Assembly (NCBI RefSeq): GCF_963920485.1
Contig: NZ_OY986431.1
Coordinates: 1,116,001-1,180,000, forward strand
Length of the DNA: 64,000 nt
Direction of reading: 5' to 3'
DNA from: Cyanobium usitatum str. Tous
Lineage (GTDB): Bacteria > Cyanobacteriota > Cyanobacteriia > PCC-6307 > Cyanobiaceae
Part shown: positions 26,568 through 35,301 of the stretch, piece by piece
How positions within the stretch are numbered: the stretch's first letter is position 1
Layout of the letters: each line of letters opens with the position of its first letter
Notes under the pieces: generated by a model
The model's database searches: none
What the model was told of the DNA's origin: nothing
Seen by the model: only the letters and a program-made list of their open reading frames with translations
Program-made: the position numbers and the translations under genes

Positions 26568-26951
26568 ATGCGGATGCAGAGCACGCCGGCGATGTTCAAC
26601 CCGGAGTTCCTGACCACCGATAACGAAGCGATCAGCGGTAACTCGTTGATTCAGTACCTGCAGGAGCAGTCTCCTGATGTGCTGCAAAGGGTTGCTCGCT
26701 CAGCCAGTGGCGACATCCAAGACATCATTCGCCACAACGTCCAAGGCCTGCTGGGGATGCTCCCTGGCGAGCAGTTCGAGGTCAAGATTCAGACCAACCG
26801 AGAAAACCTGGCTGGCCTGCTGGCTTCGGCGATGATGACCGGTTACTTCCTGCGCCAGATGGAACAGCGCATGGAACTGGACACGAGCCTGCTGGGCTGC
26901 GGAGACTTGGACAGCGACCTCGATGCCGACCCAGGCGAGCTCAGGCTCTGA
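26568..26951 (+). CDS. DUF760 family protein
   Basis: The 127 residues follow the cyanobacterial/chloroplast DUF760 pattern: NSLIQYLQEQ, then HNVQGLLGML, then ASAMMTGYFL with RQMEQRMELD after it. The fold is helical and soluble; the biochemical role is unknown. It begins 6 bases after lepB, so the two are likely co-transcribed. The end is convergent with the DUF4336 gene across 12 bases. Confidence 0.8.
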   Translation: MRMQSTPAMFNPEFLTTDNEAISGNSLIQYLQEQSPDVLQRVARSASGDIQDIIRHNVQGLLGMLPGEQFEVKIQTNRENLAGLLASAMMTGYFLRQMEQRMELDTSLLGCGDLDSDLDADPGELRL

Positions 26952-26963
26952 GTTAGCTCAAAC

Positions 26964-28136
26964 TCAGAAATCCCCTGGTGCAGGCTCCGCGGGCTGCTCC
27001 GGCACGACTCCATAGCGCAGAAGGGTTTTGTCAATGCCGCTCAGGTAAGCCCAGCTGCCGCTGTCTGGTGCCCAATCTCGCCCTTCCAGGCAGTCTGCAA
27101 GCTCCCTTAATCGCTGGGGGCTGCATGCCACCGGAGCTTGGTAATGGGCCGGCACCAGCCAGCGGATTTCGGCTTGGCCAGCCAAATTGCGGATCCAGGT
27201 CACCAGGGCGGCCCGGCAGCGGGGAAACACCAGCCGCTCCAAGACAGGCGCCACCAGAAGTGCAGCCTCAGGTCCGGGCACCAGCCGCCGGAATTCAGCC
27301 TGCCAGCCCTCCTGCCAGCGGAAGGGATAGAGGCCGAAATAGGCGCGCGGCGAGCGCACCCCCGCGGCCAGCAGGCCGGAAAGCAGCTCCCTGATTCCAG
27401 GCACCTGCAGATGGTCTGGGCGGAGATAGGAGGCAAACAACACCAGTCGCTGCCAGCCCCGCCTGCGGCAATCAGGAGTGTCCAGCAAGGGCGCATCACC
27501 GCGATCCCTGGCATGGAAAAGCAGCGGGGTCGGATCGGCATCAAATAGTTCTGGGGGTTGCTCGCTGATGGCCACTAGGGCATCGGTGAGCAGCAGGCAA
27601 CCACTGGCGCGGTGCAAGCAGGCCGCCTCCATGAAGGTGCCCAGGCCTAGGTCTAGAGGCCCGAGCGGTAGCCAGTGCAGCTCATCGGCATGGGGAAGGC
27701 CCTGCTCAAACAACACCCGGGTGCGCTGGGCCGGGAACCCCAACCAGGCCAGCGGCAGCGGCAAGGGGAAGCTCCACTGCCTTGGTGTTACCCACACCTG
27801 GGCGGCAGGGAAAGCCCTTGCCATCGCCGGCACAGGCAGCTTGTGCTCGAGGCCAGAGCTGGTGGGCAGCACGATCGTGCAAACGGGCCCGTAGCGGTGT
27901 TCCAGCTCGGTAAGCGCTGCCCGCACCTCTCCAGTGGGGGGCACGGGGGCATAGAGCAACAGACCACCCCGCAAACGCACCACCGTCATCCGGATCGGCA
28001 CTGCCACGTAAAACACCCCCTGGAGCTGCTCGAAACTCCAAACCTGGCCAGGGATCAATTCGCGCACCAAGGTGCGGCGGCGTCCGTAGGGGTAGAGCGG
28101 TAACAGGGGCCACCAGGGCCAGAACTGGTCCGGCAT
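26964..28136 (-). CDS. DUF4336 family protein
   Basis: This 390-residue protein begins with aromatic-rich WPWWPLLPLY and RELIPGQVWS, then VPIRMTVVRL and IVLPTSSGLE HKLPVPA. This is the arrangement of DUF4336 proteins, which share a metallo-beta-lactamase-like outline (a positioned His in SSGLEHK) but have no assigned reaction. It starts 3 bases after mntB on the same strand, so it is probably part of the manganese-importer message. Whether that link is functional is unknown. Confidence 0.7.
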   Translation of the reverse strand: MPDQFWPWWPLLPLYPYGRRRTLVRELIPGQVWSFEQLQGVFYVAVPIRMTVVRLRGGLLLYAPVPPTGEVRAALTELEHRYGPVCTIVLPTSSGLEHKLPVPAMARAFPAAQVWVTPRQWSFPLPLPLAWLGFPAQRTRVLFEQGLPHADELHWLPLGPLDLGLGTFMEAACLHRASGCLLLTDALVAISEQPPELFDADPTPLLFHARDRGDAPLLDTPDCRRRGWQRLVLFASYLRPDHLQVPGIRELLSGLLAAGVRSPRAYFGLYPFRWQEGWQAEFRRLVPGPEAALLVAPVLERLVFPRCRAALVTWIRNLAGQAEIRWLVPAHYQAPVACSPQRLRELADCLEGRDWAPDSGSWAYLSGIDKTLLRYGVVPEQPAEPAPGDF

Positions 28137-28138
28137 GC

Positions 28139-28978
28139 CTAGGGATCCTGGAGGCCTTTGCCTCTCAAGATGCCGTAACGGGGGGCCAGCAGAAAAGCCA
28201 GCAGGAACAGGCCGAACTGCACTAGAACAATGCAGCCGGCTGTGGAACTGTCACTCCAGTAGCTGATGTACACCCCCAGCAGGCTGGAGAAGACGCTGCT
28301 GGCGATGGCGATCAGGGTCATGCGATCGAAGCTATCGGTGAGCAGGTAGGCCGTAGCTCCCGGGGTGACCAGCATCGCCACCACAAGGATCACCCCCACG
28401 GTCTGCAAACCCGCCACGGCCGCCAGGGAGAGCACCGATAGCAAGGTGTAATGCAGCAGGCCGGTGTTGATGCCGATCGAGCGGGCATGGGTGGGATCGA
28501 AACAGAACAGCAGCAGATCCCGCCGCAGCACCAGCAGCACTCCCACCACCAGCGCCGATATCAACAGCGTCTGCCAGATGTCAGAGCTGGAGATGCCCAG
28601 CACGTTGCCAAACAGGATGTGGGTGAGATCGATATTGCTGCGCACCTTCGACACAAGAACCAGACCAAGGGCAAAGAAACCGGTGAACACCAGGCCAATC
28701 ACCGTGTCTTCCTTGATCCGAGACTTCTGCTTGACGAAGCCGATCAAGGCCACCGATCCCACCCCGAAGACAAATGCCCCCAGGGAGAACGGCAGACCAA
28801 GGGAGTAGGCAACCACCACTCCAGGCATGACCGCATGGGAGACGGCATCGCCCATCAGGGCCCAGCCCTTGAGGGTCATGTAGCAGGAGAGCAGACCGCA
28901 GCTGCCACCAACCAGGGCACTGACCAGTAAGGCCCGCACCATGAAGGCGTGACTGAGGGGCTCCAACAGCCAGGTCAT
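28139..28978 (-). CDS. mntB: Manganese-type ABC importer, permease subunit
   Basis: The permease has about eight membrane helices in 279 residues. Family landmarks are FMVRALLVSA, CGLLSCYMTL, GDAVSHAVMP and GVILVVAMLV TPGATAY, as in the ZnuB/MntB/PsaC permeases (ABC-3 family). It forms the channel through which the metal enters the cytoplasm. It overlaps the ATPase gene by ATGA. Metal specificity is inferred from the binding protein upstream and from the mntC-mntA-mntB gene order known in Synechocystis. Confidence 0.88.
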   Translation of the reverse strand: MTWLLEPLSHAFMVRALLVSALVGGSCGLLSCYMTLKGWALMGDAVSHAVMPGVVVAYSLGLPFSLGAFVFGVGSVALIGFVKQKSRIKEDTVIGLVFTGFFALGLVLVSKVRSNIDLTHILFGNVLGISSSDIWQTLLISALVVGVLLVLRRDLLLFCFDPTHARSIGINTGLLHYTLLSVLSLAAVAGLQTVGVILVVAMLVTPGATAYLLTDSFDRMTLIAIASSVFSSLLGVYISYWSDSSTAGCIVLVQFGLFLLAFLLAPRYGILRGKGLQDP

Positions 28979-29736
28979 GAGCCTGTTTCTCCATCAACGC
29001 CGTTCGACACCACCAGCAGATCCGCTGGCAAACCGCCAAATGCGAGGGCTAGATTTTCGGGGGTAAACACCTTGGCCGTTTCGCCGAACGCGAGCACGGT
29101 CTTGTTAATCAAGACCACCAGATCACAGAAGTCGCGCACTTGCTCTAGGTCGTGGGTTGAGATCAGAATCGTCCTTCCCTCCTGGCGGAACTGAAAAAAC
29201 AGAGCGGCCATAAGCTTCTCGGTGCGAACATCCACGCCGTTGAAGGGTTCGTCTAGCAACAGCACAGAGGCTCCCTGGGCGATGGCGCGTGCCAGAAAAG
29301 CCCGCTTGCGCTGTCCGCCGGAGAGGGACCCGATCGGCCGGTCGCTCAGATCGAGCAGCTCAACCCGGTCCAGGGCTTCCCGCACTGCGAGCCGATCCGC
29401 GGAGCGGGGCAGGCGAAGCAGGTTCATCGCACCGTATCGACCCATCATCACCACGTCCCAGACAGAGATGGGAAAACTGCAGTCGATGCCCTCGTTCTGG
29501 GGCACATACGCCACCGCCTGGTGACGCTGGGCCTGGGCAACGCTCTTACCGTTGATGAGGATGCGGCCCTTGGAGGGGCGCACAAAGCCTGTCAGGCATT
29601 TGAACAAGGTGGACTTGCCTGCGCCGTTCATACCCACGAGGCCGCAGATGCAACCGGCGGGCAGCCGCAACGAAGCATCAAACAGGGCCACGATTCCGTT
29701 GTAGTCGACGTGCAGGTGCTCGGCTTCGATGCGCAT
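28975..29736 (-). CDS. mntA: Manganese-type ABC importer, ATP-binding subunit
   Basis: In 253 residues the full ATPase set is present: Walker A GMNGAGKST at 35-43, a Q-loop in YVPQNEGIDC, the signature LSGGQRKRAF, Walker B VLLLDEPFNG and the switch His in ISTHDLEQVR. It powers the MntB permease. Its ATG shares one base with the mntC stop (TGATG) and its stop overlaps the mntB start, so the three are translated as a coupled unit. Confidence 0.9.
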   Translation of the reverse strand: MRIEAEHLHVDYNGIVALFDASLRLPAGCICGLVGMNGAGKSTLFKCLTGFVRPSKGRILINGKSVAQAQRHQAVAYVPQNEGIDCSFPISVWDVVMMGRYGAMNLLRLPRSADRLAVREALDRVELLDLSDRPIGSLSGGQRKRAFLARAIAQGASVLLLDEPFNGVDVRTEKLMAALFFQFRQEGRTILISTHDLEQVRDFCDLVVLINKTVLAFGETAKVFTPENLALAFGGLPADLLVVSNGVDGETGS

Positions 29737-30734
29737 CAGCGGACAGATGCGCCAGGTCCAAGACCCTTAACGATCAGATCGACGTTGTGACGCTGCAGTT
29801 TCAGCAAGGTGGGAGCGGGGCCGGAAGCATCGGAGAGCGAATCCACGTAGAAGGTACCGCCGAAGCGGGCACCGGTGGCTCGGGCAACCTCCTGCTGGGC
29901 GTTGGCATTCACCGTGCTCTCACAGAAAACAGCGGGCACCCGACGACGGCGCACCGTTTCGATAAGGCGGGCCATACGTCGGGGGGTGACCTGGCTCTCC
30001 GCATTCACCGGCCAGAGATAGGCCTCCTCGAGCCCGTAGTCATGAGCCAGATAGGAGAAAGCACCCTCACAGCTGACCAGGAGGCGCTGGGCGGGCGGAA
30101 CCCCAGCCAGGGCCTCCCGCAGGTCTGCATCCAGCTGACCCAACTGGCGCTTGTAGGCCTCGCCATTGGCCCGAAAGCTGGCAGACCCAGCCGGATCGAG
30201 GGCTGAGAAGGCCAGCACCAGACGGTTCACATAATGCTGAGCTCGCTGCGGCGACATCCAGGCATGGGGATTGGGCTTCCCGGCATAGGCATCCCCCTCA
30301 ATAAACAGGGGCCTCATGCCCTCACTGAGGGTGACCTCGGCTCCATGACCAGCGGCTTGGATGAAGCGATCGGCCCAGCGCTCCAGGCCCAAACCATTAC
30401 TAACAATGAGGTCTGCCCCCTGGGCGGCCTCCAGGTCGCTGGGGCTGGGTTCGTAGCCGTGAATTTCAGCCCCCAGCCGAGTGATCGAACGCACCTGCAA
30501 CCGGTCACCCGCCACATTGCGGGCCATGTCGGCCAGCACGGTGAAGGTGGTCAGCACCAGGGGGCGTCCATCGCTTGATGCAGCCGATGAACGCGGTGGC
30601 GGCTGGCGGCAGCTGGTCAGCAAGCCGAGCAGCAGGGCCGGGCCGAGAAGCGCGGTGGCGGCCTGCCGGAATCTTGGATCCTGCCAAAACCTCGCGAAGG
30701 ACAACGCAGCAGGAGCAAATAGGTTGGATCCCAT
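29736..30734 (-). CDS. mntC: Manganese-binding lipoprotein of the ABC importer
   Basis: The solute-binding protein captures metal in the periplasm. A hydrophobic segment ends LLTSC with lipobox Cys42. Four probable ligands line up with the cluster A-I proteins MntC and PsaA: His92 in EIHGYEP, His157 in NPHAWMS, Glu223 in SCEGAFS and Asp298 in YVDSLSD. The His-His-Glu-Asp set favours manganese or iron; zinc proteins normally have a third His at the Glu position and a His-rich loop, absent here. The ligand residues are seen; the metal is inferred from family knowledge. Confidence 0.87.
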   Translation of the reverse strand: MGSNLFAPAALSFARFWQDPRFRQAATALLGPALLLGLLTSCRQPPPRSSAASSDGRPLVLTTFTVLADMARNVAGDRLQVRSITRLGAEIHGYEPSPSDLEAAQGADLIVSNGLGLERWADRFIQAAGHGAEVTLSEGMRPLFIEGDAYAGKPNPHAWMSPQRAQHYVNRLVLAFSALDPAGSASFRANGEAYKRQLGQLDADLREALAGVPPAQRLLVSCEGAFSYLAHDYGLEEAYLWPVNAESQVTPRRMARLIETVRRRRVPAVFCESTVNANAQQEVARATGARFGGTFYVDSLSDASGPAPTLLKLQRHNVDLIVKGLGPGASVR

Positions 30735-30754
30735 GCAGTTCTGAGCAGCCTCCC

Positions 30755-32161
30755 TCAGACGCTTTCGGCCGGAAAGTCAGCCGCAGACTGGCTGCGCAAC
30801 CACTGGCGCCCCTGGTCAAGGAAGCCGGCCCAATCCAGCTTTTCAGCCTCGGCGGCCCGAGCCACCAACAGGGGTGCCTGGCGTTTGATCTCGGCGAGAT
30901 CCGGCTCGCTCACCCCCGCCGAGAGGGCCAACATGTCAGCCATGGACCGGGCCACAACCCGGGTGAGATAGGCGGCGCTGAGGGCCTGCAACGCCCCCCC
31001 CACCAGCCAGGTGGCGCCATGCAACTTGACCAGGCCAGTCAGAAGCTGGCTGCTCCACTCCACTACCCCCTGGGCGAGGGCTGCCTTGGCCAGTTCACTA
31101 GCGGCGGCCTGCAGTTGCTCGAAAGTCCAAGGGCAATCCCAGAGGCGAGCCATTTCGCGCAGCATTAAGCCATTAGCCACCGCAAGCACCAGCAAATCAA
31201 GGCTCGGTAGGGGCGCCGCCACCACCCCGGCCGCCACCAGCCATTGGGTGCGCCGCTGCAGCGGCAGAAAGTGCTGACGCCGCAGCTGCTCGAGATCGCA
31301 CTGCCACTGGCTGTGCAATTGCTCAAGACGGCGCAGCTGGCGGCCACGGCGCAGCTCCACGCCTCCACTGGCGAGATGCCGGGCTAGGGGCGAAAGGCTG
31401 GCTGAAAGGTTCGCGGGTAGGCCATCCCAAAAAAGCAGACGGCTGGAAAGCTCCTGGCCAAGCTGGGAGCGCAATTCAGCGCTCAGAGCTTCGCGAGACT
31501 TGTCATCACTGGGGCAATCCACCAGCAGCCAGGCGGGCTGAGCTGCGGGCAGGGCCTCGAGCCAGCGCAGATCAGCGGCGGATAGAGGAGTGCGCAGATG
31601 GTGGATCAGCAGGTCGCAGGCAGCAAATACTTCAGGCCAAGACCAATCGGCACTCCAGGCCGGCAAGGGATGGGCCCAGTGAAGCTGAAGTGTCTCGGGA
31701 CCACGCAGGGCCCCGATCAGATCTGGTTGCAGAGCCAGAGCCGGAGGGCAGGTACCCACCAGGGCCAACTGCAAGCCCTGCCGCTCCAGCTCCTGGCGCA
31801 GGGCTGCCAGTTGGTCCTTGCGCAACTGGCTATCAAGCTCAGCCTGGGCTGGAGCTGGCTCCCCTGCCAACCGTAAAAACTGAGCCTCAAGCTGCTCCAG
31901 GCGACCCAGCCAGCCGGGCACATCCGTGGGGGCTGGCCCCCGGGGTTGGCGGCGGCGCAGCAGCAAAGCACCCAGGCCCAGGCCAGCCAAGGTGAGGCCA
32001 GAGGCGATGGGCAGGTGGCTCAATCGCAGCAGCCCATCGAGGGCAAACCAGCCCATAACCCCGGTGCCGATAGCCGGCAGCCAAGGTTTGAGGGTCGTGG
32101 GCATGGCCTGGCGGACCATGGCTAACCCGGCGAGCTGGGGGAGGGTCACCGGCGGCGTCAA
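30755..32161 (-). CDS. DUF697 / YcjF-like membrane protein with degenerate GTPase-like region
   Basis: Two hydrophobic segments lie near residues 25-65 (IGTGVMGWFA, GLTLAGLGLG). A middle region reads LALVGTCPPA and AWLLVDCPSD, in places where a GTPase would have P-loop and NKxD motifs, but no GxxxxGKS is present. The C-terminal part (QWLVAAGVVA, PLPSLDLLVL) fits DUF697. 468 residues from the TTG at 32161; GTG 32149 and ATG 32119 are alternatives, none with a clear ribosome binding site. It ends 20 bases before mntC, so it may be the first gene of that message. Function unknown. Confidence 0.65.
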   Translation of the reverse strand: MTPPVTLPQLAGLAMVRQAMPTTLKPWLPAIGTGVMGWFALDGLLRLSHLPIASGLTLAGLGLGALLLRRRQPRGPAPTDVPGWLGRLEQLEAQFLRLAGEPAPAQAELDSQLRKDQLAALRQELERQGLQLALVGTCPPALALQPDLIGALRGPETLQLHWAHPLPAWSADWSWPEVFAACDLLIHHLRTPLSAADLRWLEALPAAQPAWLLVDCPSDDKSREALSAELRSQLGQELSSRLLFWDGLPANLSASLSPLARHLASGGVELRRGRQLRRLEQLHSQWQCDLEQLRRQHFLPLQRRTQWLVAAGVVAAPLPSLDLLVLAVANGLMLREMARLWDCPWTFEQLQAAASELAKAALAQGVVEWSSQLLTGLVKLHGATWLVGGALQALSAAYLTRVVARSMADMLALSAGVSEPDLAEIKRQAPLLVARAAEAEKLDWAGFLDQGRQWLRSQSAADFPAESV

Positions 32162-32171
32162 CGGCGCTGGA

Positions 32172-32199
32172 CAAGCTGAAGCATCTTTAGCTCAGCTTG
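32172..32199. promoter_or_regulatory. 8-bp inverted repeat in the divergent DUF697/CDF promoter region
   Basis: CAAGCTGA (32172-32179) and TCAGCTTG (32192-32199) are perfect inverted repeats separated by 12 bases. They lie in the 123-base gap between two divergent genes, 11 bases above the DUF697 start. A dimeric regulator site, possibly metal-responsive given the genes, is a reasonable guess. A chance repeat is possible. Confidence 0.35.
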
Positions 32200-32284
32200 A
32201 GACGCTGCGCAGGCGGCAAATGCCAATAGCTTGGGCGCGAGTCGGGGGTTTGCCTTGCCAGCTCCAGGAGTAAGGGACAACCCA

Positions 32285-33196
32285 ATGGAGGGTCGCCAGG
32301 ACACCCGCGAACAGGTGAAGCGAGTGCTGCTGGTGGCCCTGGCCGTCAACATCAGCATGACGCTGTTGAAATTGCTGCTAGGCCTCTTGAGTGGCTCACT
32401 AGCCGTGCTGGCGGATGCCATGCACAGTGCCACTGACGGATTTTCGAGCCTGTTGGGACTGGTGACCAATGGACTTTCAGATCCCGAACCAGACCGGGAC
32501 CATCCCTACGGGCACCACAAGTACGAAGCGGTGGGGGCCCTGGCTATCGCAGCCTTCATCCTGTTCACTGCCTTTGAGATCCTGCAGGCCGCCATCGGGA
32601 GGCTGAGCACTGGACTACAGCCCTTGCGAATGGATAGCCGGGAGCTGCTGATATTGCTGCTCGTGCTCGGCATCAACATTCTGTTGGCTAGCTACGAGCG
32701 GGCCGAGGGGCGCAGGCTTGGCAGTCCCCTACTCAAGGCCGATGCGGCCCACACCAGCAGCGACATCTGGACAACAGCGGTGGTGCTGGTGGGCCTGGCC
32801 GGAGCGGTGTGGCTCAACCTCAGTTGGCTCGATGTCGCCCTTGCGATTCCGATGTGCTTACTGCTGGTGCGGGTGTGCTGGTCGGTGCTGCGCACCAACT
32901 TGCCCCAGTTGGTTGATCAGATCGCCATTGCCCCGGAGGCCATTCACCAGGTCGCGATGGAGGTGGCAGGGGTACTCAACTGCCACGACATCGCCAGCCG
33001 CGGGGTGCTCGGCCAGCAGGTGTTTATCGACATGCACATGGTTGTGGACGCCAATGACCTGCCAACGGCGCACCGGATCACCGAATTGGTGGAAGAGCAC
33101 CTAGAGGCCCGGTTTGGTCGGGTGCGCTGCACGATCCACCTCGAACCCCGGGAATACGCCAGCGCCGCCATCACCTTTAAGGGCACCCATGGCTGA
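32285..33196 (+). CDS. Cation diffusion facilitator (CDF) metal exporter
   Basis: CDF proteins export divalent metals in exchange for protons. ATG 32285 gives 303 residues with about six membrane helices. The metal-site motifs are visible: ADAMHSATD in helix 2 (Asp44, His47, Asp51) and ADAAHTSSD in helix 5. A cytoplasmic domain carries QVFIDMHMVV and HRITELVEEH. HxxxD sites are common to Zn- and Mn-type members; the divergent manganese importer cluster suggests Mn, but this is inference. The longer frame from 32231 was rejected as unneeded. Confidence 0.85.
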   Translation: MEGRQDTREQVKRVLLVALAVNISMTLLKLLLGLLSGSLAVLADAMHSATDGFSSLLGLVTNGLSDPEPDRDHPYGHHKYEAVGALAIAAFILFTAFEILQAAIGRLSTGLQPLRMDSRELLILLLVLGINILLASYERAEGRRLGSPLLKADAAHTSSDIWTTAVVLVGLAGAVWLNLSWLDVALAIPMCLLLVRVCWSVLRTNLPQLVDQIAIAPEAIHQVAMEVAGVLNCHDIASRGVLGQQVFIDMHMVVDANDLPTAHRITELVEEHLEARFGRVRCTIHLEPREYASAAITFKGTHG

Positions 33197-33716
33197 GCAG
33201 TTGCCTCAAATAACACTGAGGCAGCAGGCCCAGCTACTGGATTGGGGGGCTGAACTTCAGGCTGCTCCCAATTGGGTTGGCAGCCTGCCGGTGGCCCTGC
33301 TTGAGCGCTGCTGGCTGAGGCTGCGCCGCATATCACTGGAGCAGCTTGCCTTGGTGCTACCGCCAGATGCCAGCGCCGAAGCACCAGAGCTGGTGCGCTA
33401 CCGGGCCTGGATCTCCGCCGGAGCGCCGGCCTGGTCAGCCCAGCTGCGCTGCTGGCAGGAATTCGGTCAGCCGGCCTGCCAGGAGGCGCTGCGCCACTTC
33501 TGGGGCCACCAGGAGCGAGGCAACCACGGCTGGACCTTTGCTGCCTATCTGGAGCTGCTGGAGACCTATCGAAACCAGTTTCAACCAGGGGCCGTGCGGG
33601 CCCTGCCCCTGATCGTGCTCGCCCGCAGCGGGCAGCGGGAGCCCCATCGACTGCACTGGCTCACCCCCCCCTTGGCCAGCCGATGCGGCACACTTGCCCC
33701 TGACCGCACAGGCTGA
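33189..33716 (+). CDS. Hypothetical protein, 175 residues
   Basis: It starts MAEQLPQITL inside the CDF stop codon region (ATGGCTGA, 8-base overlap). The protein is Trp- and Leu-rich and helical (LDWGAELQAA, CWLRLRRISL, AAYLELLETY) without a membrane span. It resembles short conserved picocyanobacterial proteins, with no named domain that I recall. Translational coupling to the exporter suggests co-expression only. Confidence 0.65.
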   Translation: MAEQLPQITLRQQAQLLDWGAELQAAPNWVGSLPVALLERCWLRLRRISLEQLALVLPPDASAEAPELVRYRAWISAGAPAWSAQLRCWQEFGQPACQEALRHFWGHQERGNHGWTFAAYLELLETYRNQFQPGAVRALPLIVLARSGQREPHRLHWLTPPLASRCGTLAPDRTG

Positions 33717-33720
33717 GGCG

Positions 33721-34251
33721 ATGGCCGACGAAACCACCCCCTCTCAATCTCGCGATGACCAGGGGGGCCGTGCCGGTGGCGGCCGCCCGCCAGGCAACCG
33801 CGAACCCGGCGGATTCCGCATCCGGCTCAGCGACAACGAGATGCGTGCCGCCAGAGCAATTCAGGAGGGCTTCGCGCTGCGCTCCACGGTGGCTGCCCTG
33901 GGCTTCGCCATTCGCACGGTGGCCCAGCTTCTCGAGGATGGAAAACTCGACGAACTGGTCGCCCAACAAAGGGCCCAGGCCGGTCCCCGGGGAGATTCCC
34001 CCCGCAGTGATTCCCCCCGGGCGGAGCGCCGGCCAGGGGGTGGCGAGGGCCGGGTGATCCGCCAAGAGCGGGCACCTCGCATCGACCCGTTCGCTCGGCC
34101 TAGCAAGCCTCCTGCTCCCGTGGCAGAGCCTATCGAGTCCAGCACTGAAGAGGCTGCCCCCGAAGAGTTGGCTGCCGAAGAGCTGGCTGTAGAAGATCTG
34201 GCCCCCGAGAGCGCTGAGAGCACCGAAAACCCTGAGAGCACCGAGAGCTGA
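33721..34251 (+). CDS. Hypothetical protein with acidic, repeat-like C-terminal tail
   Basis: ATG 33721 gives 176 residues. A Gly/Arg-rich start leads to a compact helical region (IRLSDNEMRA, AARAIQEGFA, IRTVAQLLED), then an Arg/Pro-rich linker with a DSPR repeat. The tail repeats EELA-like and ENPEST-like units and is strongly acidic. The helical core could be DNA- or RNA-binding, but no family is recognised. It ends 5 bases before trpS. The previous frame also contributes an N-terminal extension from 33694, which I discount. Confidence 0.6.
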   Translation: MADETTPSQSRDDQGGRAGGGRPPGNREPGGFRIRLSDNEMRAARAIQEGFALRSTVAALGFAIRTVAQLLEDGKLDELVAQQRAQAGPRGDSPRSDSPRAERRPGGGEGRVIRQERAPRIDPFARPSKPPAPVAEPIESSTEEAAPEELAAEELAVEDLAPESAESTENPESTES

Positions 34252-34256
34252 GTCCC

Positions 34257-35285
34257 ATGGCACGGCCGAGGGTTCTGTCTGGGGTGCAACCCACCGGGGC
34301 TCTGCACCTCGGCAACTGGCTGGGTGCGATCCGCAACTGGGTTGATCTCCAGAGCAGCCACGACACTTTTTTTTGTGTGGTCGATCTTCATGCGATCACA
34401 GTTCCCCATCAGCCAGCCCAGCTCGCCGAAGACACGCTCTCAACAGCTGCTCTCTATCTCGCCTGCGGCATAGATCCCGATCGCTCAACGGTGTTCGTGC
34501 AGAGCCATGTGGGCGCCCACTGCGAACTTGCCTGGCTGCTCAACTGCGTCACCCCGCTCAATTGGCTGGAGCGGATGATCCAGTTCAAGGAAAAGGCAAT
34601 CAAACAGGGAGACCAGGTGTCTGTGGGCCTATTGGACTACCCGGTGCTGATGGCTGCCGACATCCTTCTCTACGACGCTGATCTAGTGCCAGTGGGGGAG
34701 GATCAAAAGCAGCACCTTGAACTCGCCCGCGACATTGCCCAGCAGCGCATCAACGCCCGTTTTGGCAAGCGCAATCCAGACGGTGAGTTGATTCCAGTGC
34801 TCAAGGTGCCCGAGCCCTTGATCCTGCGAGAAGGGGCCCGGGTGATGAGCCTCACCGATGGCAGCTCAAAGATGAGCAAAAGTGACCCCAACGAGGGATC
34901 TCGGATCAGCTTGCTGGATCCGCCGGAACTGGTAGTCAAAAAAATCAAACGGGCCAAAACCGACCCCACCATGGGGCTGGAATTCGGCAATCCGGAGCGG
35001 CCGGAAGCGGACAATCTTCTGGGGCTCTACGCCCTGCTGGCCGGCAAAAGCCGGCAGCAGGCAGCCGAGCAGTGCAGCGCCATGGGCTGGGGCACCTTTA
35101 AGCCCTTGCTGGCAGAAGCTACCGTGGAGGCCTTAAGGCCAGTGCAGCAGCGTTATCAGGAGTGGCGCCAGCAGCCAGGAGCGGTGGCGGAGGTGCTGCG
35201 CAATGGCCAGCAAAAAGCTGCCGCTGTGGCCGATGAGACCCTCAAAAGGGTGCGGGGAACACTGGGTTTCTTGCCGCCCGCCTAG
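34257..35285 (+). CDS. trpS: Tryptophanyl-tRNA synthetase
   Basis: TrpS attaches tryptophan to tRNA-Trp in the cytoplasm. Class I signatures are clear: TGALHLGNWL (HIGH motif) at residues 12-21 and KMSKSDPN (KMSKS motif) near 202. The 342-residue length is typical of bacterial TrpS. ATG 34257 follows the previous gene by 5 bases. The C-terminal region reads WRQQPGAVAE. No anomaly is seen. Confidence 0.97.
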   Translation: MARPRVLSGVQPTGALHLGNWLGAIRNWVDLQSSHDTFFCVVDLHAITVPHQPAQLAEDTLSTAALYLACGIDPDRSTVFVQSHVGAHCELAWLLNCVTPLNWLERMIQFKEKAIKQGDQVSVGLLDYPVLMAADILLYDADLVPVGEDQKQHLELARDIAQQRINARFGKRNPDGELIPVLKVPEPLILREGARVMSLTDGSSKMSKSDPNEGSRISLLDPPELVVKKIKRAKTDPTMGLEFGNPERPEADNLLGLYALLAGKSRQQAAEQCSAMGWGTFKPLLAEATVEALRPVQQRYQEWRQQPGAVAEVLRNGQQKAAAVADETLKRVRGTLGFLPPA

Positions 35286-35301
35286 GAGCTTTATAAGCAG
35301 C

